A DNA stretch of 64,000 nt. Source: Blautia obeum ATCC 29174. Its GTDB lineage: Bacteria; Bacillota; Clostridia; Lachnospirales; Lachnospiraceae. The stretch is taken from the NCBI RefSeq assembly GCF_025147765.1, contig NZ_CP102265.1, positions 1,613,001-1,677,000 of the forward strand, read 5' to 3'. A program made the position numbers and the translations under genes. The stretch's first letter is position 1. Each line of letters opens with the position of its first letter. Shown here piece after piece: positions 8,283-15,379 of the stretch. The notes under the pieces were generated by a model. It worked only from the letters and a program-made list of their open reading frames with translations, was not told where the DNA came from and made no database searches.

Positions 8283-10150
8283 GTATTGTGAGTAAAGAAG
8301 ATCTGCTCAATAAGCAGGCTGAAGCAAAAAATACCCTGGAATCTTTTACCTGTCGTGTGCTTGTCTGTTCCGGTACCGGATGTATCGCTTCCGGCGCACA
8401 GAAGATTTATGACGAGATGGCGAAACTGTGCGAGAATCTTGACTGGGTAAGCGTGGAAATGCAAAAAGATGTTCCGCATGTCGGTGTTGTTAAGACAGGA
8501 TGTCAGGGCCTTTGTGAATTAGGACCTCTGATGAAGATTGAACCTTATGATTATCAGTATGTTCATGTACAGGTAGAAGACTGTAAAGAGATCGTAGAGC
8601 GTACTGTTATGGAAGGAGAGCCGGTAAGCAGACTGTTTTATCGTGATCATGATACCGCCTGTCCACATCCTTCTGACATTCCTTTCCTGAATCAGCAGAC
8701 AAGAATCGTTCTTGAGAACTGTGGTAATATTAATGCAGAATCCATTGATGAATATATTGCTGTTGGCGGTTTTCAGGCTATGGCAAAAGCTTTCTTCGAT
8801 ATGTCCCCACAGGATGTTATCGATGAAGTAACAAAATCCGGACTTCGCGGACGAGGCGGAGCTGGTTTCCCGGCTGGTAAAAAATGGTCTCAGGTTGCTC
8901 GTCAGAAAGAAAAAGTTCGTTATGTAGTATGTAATGGTGATGAAGGTGACCCGGGTGCATTCATGGATGGTTCCGTAATGGAAGGTGATCCATATAAGAT
9001 GATCGAAGGTATGACCATTGCCGCATACGCAGTTGGCGCAGAGAACGGATACATTTATGTTCGTGCAGAATATCCGCTTTCCGTTAAACGTCTCCGTATG
9101 GCTATCGAACAGGCTGAAGCTTATGGACTGCTTGGTGACAATATCCTTGGTTCCGGTGTGAATTTCCATTTACATATCAATCGTGGTGCAGGTGCCTTTG
9201 TTTGTGGTGAAGGTTCTGCCCTCACTGCATCCATCGAAGGTAAGCGAGGCATGCCGCGTGTCAAACCACCGCGTACAGTAGAAAAAGGTCTCTGGGAGAA
9301 ACCTACCGTTCTGAATAACGTAGAAACTTATGCAAACGTTCCGAAGATCATTCTTCAGGGTGCTGACTGGTTCCGTACCATTGGAACAGAAGGAAGCCCG
9401 GGAACCAAGACCTTCTCCCTGACCGGTGCAATCGAAAACACAGGTCTGATCGAAGTACCAATGGGTACCAGTCTTCGTCATATCATTTATGATATCGGTG
9501 GTGGCCTGAAGAGCGGAGCTGCTTTCAAAGGTGTACAGATCGGTGGACCATCCGGTGGATGTCTGATCGAAGATCAGATCGACCGTCCGCTTGACTTTGA
9601 CTCCGTTAAATCACTCGATGCGATCATGGGTTCCGGTGGCCTGGTAGTTATGGATGAAAATACTTGTATGGTTGAGGTTGCCAGATTCTTTATGAACTTT
9701 ACACAGCGTGAGAGCTGTGGTAAATGCGTTCCGTGTCGTGAAGGAACAAAGCGTATGTTGGAGATTCTCGAGAGAATCGTAGATGGTAAAGGTGAAATGT
9801 CAGACCTTGATGAACTGGAAGAGCTTGCTACTATGGTACAGAGCATGGCTCTCTGCGGACTTGGCAAGAGTGCACCGCTTCCGGTTATCAGTACTCTGAA
9901 ACGCTTCCGTGATGAATACGAGGAACATATTAAGGATAAGAAATGCCGTGCAAAAGTCTGTACAGCACTTCGTAAATTCCACATTAATCCGGAATTCTGT
10001 ATTGGCTGCGGTAAGTGCGCGAAGAACTGCCCGGCAGGTGCAATCAGCGGAAAGATCAAATCTCCGTATCACATCAACAATGACGTATGTATCAAATGCG
10101 GTTCCTGTAAAGATAACTGTAACTTTGATGCGGTTTATGTGGAAGCATAG
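8279..10150 (+). CDS. hydB: NuoF-like flavin subunit of electron-bifurcating hydrogenase (HydB)
   Basis: 623 residues. Domains in order: an N-terminal thioredoxin-like [2Fe-2S] domain (about 25-110; CSGTGC and CQGLCELGP), a NuoF FMN/NADH domain with GRGGAGFPAGKKW at 191-203, an SLBB region, the [4Fe-4S] motif SCGKCVPCREG near 480, and a C-terminal two-cluster ferredoxin domain (CIGCGKCAKNCP near 573; CIKCGSCKDNC). This domain order is the HydB form found in bifurcating hydrogenases, not the shorter complex I NuoF. It should bind FMN and NAD(H) and form the cytoplasmic HydABC complex with its neighbours. It overlaps hydC by 4 nt and is followed by hydA 15 nt later. Confidence 0.96.
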   Translation: MSIVSKEDLLNKQAEAKNTLESFTCRVLVCSGTGCIASGAQKIYDEMAKLCENLDWVSVEMQKDVPHVGVVKTGCQGLCELGPLMKIEPYDYQYVHVQVEDCKEIVERTVMEGEPVSRLFYRDHDTACPHPSDIPFLNQQTRIVLENCGNINAESIDEYIAVGGFQAMAKAFFDMSPQDVIDEVTKSGLRGRGGAGFPAGKKWSQVARQKEKVRYVVCNGDEGDPGAFMDGSVMEGDPYKMIEGMTIAAYAVGAENGYIYVRAEYPLSVKRLRMAIEQAEAYGLLGDNILGSGVNFHLHINRGAGAFVCGEGSALTASIEGKRGMPRVKPPRTVEKGLWEKPTVLNNVETYANVPKIILQGADWFRTIGTEGSPGTKTFSLTGAIENTGLIEVPMGTSLRHIIYDIGGGLKSGAAFKGVQIGGPSGGCLIEDQIDRPLDFDSVKSLDAIMGSGGLVVMDENTCMVEVARFFMNFTQRESCGKCVPCREGTKRMLEILERIVDGKGEMSDLDELEELATMVQSMALCGLGKSAPLPVISTLKRFRDEYEEHIKDKKCRAKVCTALRKFHINPEFCIGCGKCAKNCPAGAISGKIKSPYHINNDVCIKCGSCKDNCNFDAVYVEA

Positions 10151-10165
10151 GAAGGAGGCTGAATT

Positions 10166-11854
10166 ATGGGTACAATGACAATTGACGGTAGAAAAGTTGA
10201 ATTTACCGATGAAAAAAACGTCCTGACCGTTATCCGTAACGCAGGCATTGATATTCCGACACTGTGCTATCATTCAGAGCTCTCTACATTTGGAGCATGC
10301 CGTTTATGTACAGTAGAGGACGACAGAGGCAAAACCTTTGCTTCCTGTTCAGAAGTACCGCGCGATGGTATGGTTATTCATACTAACACAAATAAATTAA
10401 GAAACTATCGTAAACTGATCGTGGAACTGCTCCTTGCAGCACACTGCCGTGACTGTACAACCTGTATCAAGAGTGGTGAGTGTGTCCTTCAGGAACTGGC
10501 ACATCGTCTCGGCGTAAGAACCGTACGTTTCCAGAACACAAGAGAGCAGCATGAGCTGGATTTCAGTTCTCCGTCTATCGTTCGCGATCCGAATAAATGT
10601 ATCCTCTGCGGAAACTGTGTACGTGCCTGCGAGGAAATTCAGGGAATCGGTGCACTTGGATTTGCATTCCGTGGAACAGAAGCAATGGTTATGCCTGCAT
10701 TCAATAAAAAGATTGCAGAGACACAGTGCGTAAACTGTGGACAGTGTCGTGCATTCTGTCCGACAGGAGCTATTTCCATCCACACGAATACAGACAAAGT
10801 CTTTAAGGCACTTGCAGATCCGGATATCCGTGTAGTTGCGCAGATTGCACCTGCGGTACGTGTTGCAGTGGGCGATCATTACGGACTCCAGAAGGGCCGC
10901 AGTGTAATGGGTAAGATCGTCAATGCGCTTCATCGCATGGGATTTGATGAAGTTTATGATACCACATTCAGTGCTGACCTTACGATTATGGAAGAAAGTG
11001 CAGAATTCCTTAACCGTATTGAAAAAGGTGAGAAACTTCCGCTCCTGACATCCTGCTGTCCGGCATGGGTGAAATTTATTACAGATCAGTATAAGGATTA
11101 TATTCCGAATATTTCTACCTGCAGATCCCCACAGGGAATGCTTTCTGCTGTTATTAAGGAATACTTCCGTGATCCGGAACATGCTCAGGGAAAGAAGACT
11201 GTAATGGTTTCCATTATGCCATGTACGGCTAAGAAGGCAGAAGCCGTTCGTCCGAACAGCTATACACATGGTGAGAAAGATACCGATATCGTTATCACAA
11301 CCACAGAGCTTCTTCGTATGATCGACAACTTTGGCCTTGACTTTGCAGGACTTGAGCCAGAAGCATGTGATATGCCGTTTGGATTCGGTTCCGGCGGTGG
11401 AGTTATCTTTGGTGTTACCGGTGGTGTTACAGAGGCAGTTCTTCGTCGTCTGACTCCGGATCACAGTAAAGAAACAATGAGAGAAATCTCCGAGTGTGGT
11501 GTACGTGGAGACGAGGGAATCAAGGAATTCTCTGTACCATACAAAGGAATGGAAATCAAGATCTGCGTAGCCAGCGGACTTGCCAATGCAAGAATCGTTA
11601 TGGATCGTGTAAAGAACGGCGAAGCAGAGTATCATCTGATCGAAGTTATGGCATGTCGTCGTGGCTGTATCATGGGTGGTGGCCAGCCGACAAGATCCGG
11701 TGACAGAACAAAAGCTGCCAGAGCCAGAGGTCTGTACAATGCGGATAATACAACGATTATTAAGAAATCCGATGAGAACCCGATGGTACTCGAACTTTAC
11801 CAGGGACTTCTCAAAGGCAAGGAGCATGAACTGCTTCATAATGAGTTTTATTGA
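10166..11854 (+). CDS. hydA: Catalytic [FeFe] hydrogenase subunit (HydA, group A)
   Basis: 562 residues. An N-terminal plant-type [2Fe-2S] domain (CYHSELSTFGACRLC, about 34-61), a His/Cys [4Fe-4S] motif (HCRDCTTCIKSGEC, 93-106) and two ferredoxin clusters (CILCGNCVRAC at 145-155; CVNCGQCRAFC at 188-198) precede the H-cluster domain. H-cluster ligands lie in L1 TSCCPAW (295-301), L2 MPCTAKK (351-357) and L3 MACRRGCIMGGG (Cys497, Cys501), and a small-subunit tail closes the protein. This is the catalytic subunit of the HydABC complex. The classical SPQQ tetrad after L1 reads SPQG here. An RBS (GGAAGGAGG) precedes the start. The transcript runs into a large palindromic element. Confidence 0.96.
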   Translation: MGTMTIDGRKVEFTDEKNVLTVIRNAGIDIPTLCYHSELSTFGACRLCTVEDDRGKTFASCSEVPRDGMVIHTNTNKLRNYRKLIVELLLAAHCRDCTTCIKSGECVLQELAHRLGVRTVRFQNTREQHELDFSSPSIVRDPNKCILCGNCVRACEEIQGIGALGFAFRGTEAMVMPAFNKKIAETQCVNCGQCRAFCPTGAISIHTNTDKVFKALADPDIRVVAQIAPAVRVAVGDHYGLQKGRSVMGKIVNALHRMGFDEVYDTTFSADLTIMEESAEFLNRIEKGEKLPLLTSCCPAWVKFITDQYKDYIPNISTCRSPQGMLSAVIKEYFRDPEHAQGKKTVMVSIMPCTAKKAEAVRPNSYTHGEKDTDIVITTTELLRMIDNFGLDFAGLEPEACDMPFGFGSGGGVIFGVTGGVTEAVLRRLTPDHSKETMREISECGVRGDEGIKEFSVPYKGMEIKICVASGLANARIVMDRVKNGEAEYHLIEVMACRRGCIMGGGQPTRSGDRTKAARARGLYNADNTTIIKKSDENPMVLELYQGLLKGKEHELLHNEFY

Positions 11855-11862
11855 TTTTTAAC

Positions 11863-12120
11863 TTGAGGGTATGATGAGAGAGTAATATAGAGATAATACG
11901 CTGGGAGTTACGATTTTGATCAATTGTAACCCACTTGCGTTTCCGAAATTCTTTCGTTCGCCTATGGATAACTGCTTTTGCAAACTCGCTTTGCTCAGAC
12001 AGAGCAACGCAGTTATCACTAGAACGAAAGAATTCCTGGAAGCCTCGTGAGGTTACTATGCTCAAATCTCGTAGCTCCCGGCTGTTTTTACATATATAGT
12101 TCTATTAAACATACCCTCAA
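11863..12120. repeat. 258-bp near-complete palindromic element
   Basis: An 11-bp perfect terminal inverted repeat (TTGAGGGTATG at 11863-11873; complement at 12110-12120) bounds a sequence whose halves pair almost throughout. Exact inner matches include AATTCTTTCGTT (11947-11958) with 12023-12034 and GATAACTGC (11967-11975) with 12009-12017; (G)GGAG(T/C)TACGA is matched near the outer thirds. No gene lies inside. It fills most of the 391-nt hydA-fumarase gap and, as RNA, would fold into one long hairpin that could end or stabilise the hydCBA message. Confidence 0.85.
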
Positions 12121-12180
12121 AAAAACAAATAGATTCATTATGCCGCATTTCATTAGGAGCTCCGGGTAGTAAACTCTCCC

Positions 12181-12209
12181 TTGCACAATAATTCCCGATA
12201 CGATACAAT
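12181..12209 (+). promoter_or_regulatory. Promoter for fumarase operon
   Basis: TTGCAC (-35), 17-nt spacer, TACAAT (-10, 12204-12209), 36 nt before the ATG of the alpha-subunit gene, which has the RBS AAGAGGTG. Confidence 0.65.
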
Positions 12210-12245
12210 AAAATATAAAGAAAAAATATAAAGAGGTGCAAGGAT

Positions 12246-13088
12246 ATGCGTGAAATACAAGCATCAGTGATCACGGACACCATCGAGCGGCTTTGTATCG
12301 AAGCCAATCAGGTGCTTCCGGACGACATCAAGAAATCTATCCAGGCCTGTCGTGCGAGCGAGGACGGACAGATTGCCTGTGGAATACTCGACAACATCAT
12401 CGAGAACTACCAGATTGCAGAGAATGAACAGGTGCCAATCTGTCAGGATACCGGAATGGCATGTGTATTCCTCGAAATCGGACAGGACGTACATATTGCA
12501 GGCGGAGACCTCACCGAAGCAGTTAATGAAGGCGTCCGCAGAGGATACACCAACGGCTACCTCCGCAAATCCGTAGTGAAGGATCCGGTCCGCAGAGGAA
12601 ATACCGGAGACAACACTCCGGCGATGCTTTATACAGAAATCGTACCAGGCGAAAACATCAAGATCACAGTTGGCCCCAAAGGCTTCGGAAGCGAAAACAT
12701 GAGTGCTATCCGTATGTTTAAGCCGTCTGCCGGCATCGAGGGAATCAAGGATTTTATCCTTGAAACAGTCGAAACAGCCGGACCGAACCCATGTCCACCG
12801 ATGGTTGTTGGCGTTGGAATCGGAGGAACTTTTGATAAAGCTGCCCTTCTTGCTAAGAAAGCCCTGATGCGCCCGGTAGATTCCGAGAACGAAGATCCAT
12901 ATTATGCAGACCTCGAGAAAGAAATGCTCGAGAAGATCAACCAGCTTGGGATCGGTCCACAGGGATTTGGCGGAAAGACGACTGCAATCGGTCTGAACAT
13001 CGAAACAATGCCGACTCACATTGCCGGTATGCCATGTGCGATCAACATCAGCTGCCACGTAACACGGCACAAAACGGAGGTGATCTAA
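12246..13088 (+). CDS. fumA: Fumarate hydratase class I, alpha subunit
   Basis: 280 residues, matching the alpha (TtdA/FumA-N) subunit of two-subunit class I fumarases. Conserved segments are PICQDTGMACVFLEIG, the NTGDNTPAM motif and ETAGPNPCPPMVVGVGIGG; Cys residues in these segments are candidate ligands of the oxygen-labile [4Fe-4S] cluster. It hydrates fumarate to malate. L-tartrate dehydratase is a close alternative that sequence reading alone cannot exclude. The beta-subunit gene starts 1 nt after the stop codon. With isocitrate dehydrogenase elsewhere in the window it fits an incomplete citric acid cycle. Confidence 0.92.
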   Translation: MREIQASVITDTIERLCIEANQVLPDDIKKSIQACRASEDGQIACGILDNIIENYQIAENEQVPICQDTGMACVFLEIGQDVHIAGGDLTEAVNEGVRRGYTNGYLRKSVVKDPVRRGNTGDNTPAMLYTEIVPGENIKITVGPKGFGSENMSAIRMFKPSAGIEGIKDFILETVETAGPNPCPPMVVGVGIGGTFDKAALLAKKALMRPVDSENEDPYYADLEKEMLEKINQLGIGPQGFGGKTTAIGLNIETMPTHIAGMPCAINISCHVTRHKTEVI

Positions 13089-13089
13089 G

Positions 13090-13656
13090 ATGGAACGTCA
13101 TATTACATTACCACTTACCGAAGAACTTGCGAGGACACTCCATGCAGGTGACACCGTTTATCTGACAGGAACAATCTATACCTCCCGTGATGCCGGTCAC
13201 AAGAGAATGTGCGAAGCACTTGCCAGAGGAGAAGAACTTCCGTTTGATCCAAAGGATGCCACAATCTATTATGTAGGCCCGACCCCTGCAAAACCGGGTC
13301 AGGTCATCGGTTCCGCAGGCCCAACTACCAGCGGCCGTATGGATGCTTATGCACCAACCATGATGTCTGTAGGAGCCCGTGGCATGATCGGAAAAGGCGC
13401 CCGTCTTCCGGAAGTCGTAGAGGCTATGAAGAAATACAGTGGCGTTTATTTCGGAGCGATCGGCGGGGCAGGAGCACTTCTTGCGAAATGCATCAAGAAA
13501 GCAGAACTTGTTGCCTACGAAGACCTTCAGTCCGAAGCACTCCGCAGACTTTATGTAGAAGAGATGCCGCTGGTGGTCATCATTGACTGTGAAGGTAACA
13601 ACCTTTATGAGCAGGGAAGAGAAGCCTATCTCAAAGAGCATAATAAAAAATCATAA
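13090..13656 (+). CDS. Fumarate hydratase class I, beta subunit
   Basis: 188 residues, matching the beta (TtdB/FumA-C) subunit. Family segments are VYLTGTIYTSRDAGHKRM, PAKPGQVIGSAGPTTSGRMD and GMIGKGAR. It completes the active site with the alpha subunit encoded directly upstream. The length is normal for the separate beta chain. The RBS is the GGAGG at the end of the alpha gene. The transcript ends at the long hairpin at 13659-13722. Confidence 0.93.
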   Translation: MERHITLPLTEELARTLHAGDTVYLTGTIYTSRDAGHKRMCEALARGEELPFDPKDATIYYVGPTPAKPGQVIGSAGPTTSGRMDAYAPTMMSVGARGMIGKGARLPEVVEAMKKYSGVYFGAIGGAGALLAKCIKKAELVAYEDLQSEALRRLYVEEMPLVVIIDCEGNNLYEQGREAYLKEHNKKS

Positions 13657-13658
13657 CC

Positions 13659-13725
13659 AAAGCCCCCAGGACATATATTATAACAATACATGGGATTGTG
13701 TGAATATATGCAAGGGGGCTTTTTT
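13659..13725 (+). terminator. Long terminator hairpin containing the spoIVA Shine-Dalgarno
   Basis: Three collinear paired blocks: AAAGCCCCC (13659-13667) with GGGGGCTTT (13714-13722), CATATATT (13672-13679) with AATATATG (13703-13710), and ACAAT (13683-13687) with ATTGT (13695-13699), followed by a T run. The GGGGG of the descending arm is also the only plausible ribosome site for spoIVA, whose ATG is at 13728. Confidence 0.85.
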
Positions 13726-13727
13726 AT

Positions 13728-15197
13728 ATGGAAAATTTTCAGGTTTACCGGGATATTCAGGCACGTACCGGCGGTGACATATACATAGGCGTTGTTGGCC
13801 CAGTCCGTACAGGAAAATCCACATTTATCCGGAGATTTATGGAGCTGGTGGCACTGCCGGATATGGAACCGGCAAAACAGGCGGAAGTGCGTGATCAGCT
13901 CCCTTTAAGCGGTTCCGGGAAGCTCATCACAACCGTAGAACCCAAATTTATCCCAAAAGAAGCAGTGAATGTAAATTTAGGGGATGATCAGAAAGTACGG
14001 ATCCGTCTGATTGACTGCGTAGGATTTCTCGTAAAAGATGCGAGCGGCCACATTGAAGACGGAAGAGAACGCATGGTAAAAACTCCATGGTTTGAAAAAG
14101 CGATTCCTTTTCATGAAGCAGCAGAGACTGGCACACGCAAAGTCATTCAGGAACATGCAACGATCGGACTGGTGGTTACGACAGATGGAAGCTTCGGCGA
14201 ACTTCCAAGAGAAAATTTCGCTGATGCAGAGGCACTGACTATAAACCTTCTGAAAAAACAGGGCAAACCATTTCTGATTCTTGTAAACTCCCAGATGCCA
14301 TATAAAGAAGAAACGCAGGAACTTGTCAGAAATCTGCAGAATAAATATGGTGTAACGACTATGGCAGCCAACTGCGAGCAGCTGCGAAAAGAAGATGTCA
14401 CCAGAATCCTTTCCAATATACTGTATGAATTTCCGGTAAGTGAGATTCAGTTCTTCGTACCAAAATGGGTGGAAATGCTGCCGAATGATCATGAGCTGAA
14501 ATTGAAGCTGCTGGAGCAGATACGCGAACAGATGAAAAAATTACTTCATATTAAAAATATAACCCGGGAATCTGTTCAGCTGACAGCTCCTTTTGTGCAG
14601 GATGTCCTGTTGGAGGAGGTCAGTCTGTCTAGTGGAAAAGTGCGTATACGAATTCAGATCAGGGACGAATATTATTATCGTATGTTAAGTGAAATGAGCG
14701 GTATCCAGATGGAAACAGAATATGATCTGATCCATACGATGAAAGAACTCGCGGCAATGAAAGAACAATACGTCAAAGTGCAGGCGGCGTTGGAGTCTGT
14801 GAGAGAAAGCGGCTACGGTGTGGTAGTGCCAGAACTTGGCGAGATCCAGATTGAGGAACCGTCCGTCATACGGCAGGGCAGCAAGTACGGTGTCCGGATA
14901 AAATCCAAGAGCCCTTCTATCCACATGATCAAAGCTAACATAGAAACAGAAATCGCTCCGATCGTGGGAACTGAGCAGCAGGCAAAGGATCTGATCCAGT
15001 ATATCGGCGAAAGCGGACAGCGCGGCGAAAGCATCTGGGAAACGAATATATTTGGAAAATCCATAGAACAGCTGGTGCAGGACGGCATCCGAAGCAAACT
15101 GACTTCCATTGGAGAAGAGAGCCAGTCCAAACTGCAGGACACCATGCAGAAGATCGTCAACGACAGCAAAGGCGGCATGGTGTGTATTATTATATAA
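13728..15197 (+). CDS. spoIVA: Stage IV sporulation protein A, spore-coat basement ATPase
   Basis: 489 residues, full length for SpoIVA. A Walker A motif GPVRTGKST (24-32) and an N-terminal TRAFAC-like ATPase domain are followed by the middle and C-terminal regions that polymerise on the forespore surface; the conserved end reads SKGGMVCIII. It builds the foundation layer of the spore coat in the mother cell and shows that the host can sporulate. SigmaE control is expected from the family, but I could not fix a convincing SigmaE promoter. The start is set by family conservation of ENFQVYRDIQ. The RBS is buried in the preceding hairpin. Confidence 0.97.
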   Translation: MENFQVYRDIQARTGGDIYIGVVGPVRTGKSTFIRRFMELVALPDMEPAKQAEVRDQLPLSGSGKLITTVEPKFIPKEAVNVNLGDDQKVRIRLIDCVGFLVKDASGHIEDGRERMVKTPWFEKAIPFHEAAETGTRKVIQEHATIGLVVTTDGSFGELPRENFADAEALTINLLKKQGKPFLILVNSQMPYKEETQELVRNLQNKYGVTTMAANCEQLRKEDVTRILSNILYEFPVSEIQFFVPKWVEMLPNDHELKLKLLEQIREQMKKLLHIKNITRESVQLTAPFVQDVLLEEVSLSSGKVRIRIQIRDEYYYRMLSEMSGIQMETEYDLIHTMKELAAMKEQYVKVQAALESVRESGYGVVVPELGEIQIEEPSVIRQGSKYGVRIKSKSPSIHMIKANIETEIAPIVGTEQQAKDLIQYIGESGQRGESIWETNIFGKSIEQLVQDGIRSKLTSIGEESQSKLQDTMQKIVNDSKGGMVCIII

Positions 15198-15204
15198 AAA
15201 CTAG

Positions 15205-15250
15205 GAAGGTCAGGAACCGGCATGGAGTTCCTGATCTTCTTTGTTTTTTG
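15205..15250 (+). terminator. Terminator after spoIVA
   Basis: GAAGGTCAGGAAC (15205-15217) pairs with GTTCCTGATCTTC (15227-15239), a 13-bp stem with one G-U pair, followed by a T-rich tract TTTGTTTTTT. Confidence 0.9.
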
Positions 15251-15289
15251 GCATAAAAACTCCGTGATTTTTCGAGAAATTTTCGCATC

Positions 15290-15298
15290 GGGGGGGGG
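15290..15298. repeat. G9 homopolymer upstream of polysaccharide promoter
   Basis: Nine consecutive G in the context ATC-G9-TAAAAC, ending 20 nt before the -35 box of the first polysaccharide gene. Such tracts are prone to slippage. The same context recurs at 35791-35806. Confidence 0.9.
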
Positions 15299-15318
15299 TA
15301 AAACCAGATCCCAAGGGG

Positions 15319-15347
15319 TTTACAGAAATATGTTTATGTGATAAAAT
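15319..15347 (+). promoter_or_regulatory. Promoter for polysaccharide locus
   Basis: TTTACA (-35), 17-nt spacer, TAAAAT (-10, 15342-15347), 32 nt before the ATG at 15380. Confidence 0.65.
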
Positions 15348-15379
15348 GCAGATGTTTATAAAACAGACGGGGGAAGAAA

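Noticed and set aside
10397..11839. 480-codon antisense frame opposite hydA
   Set aside because: Shadow of hydA codon use; composition is implausible for a protein and no family is recognisable.
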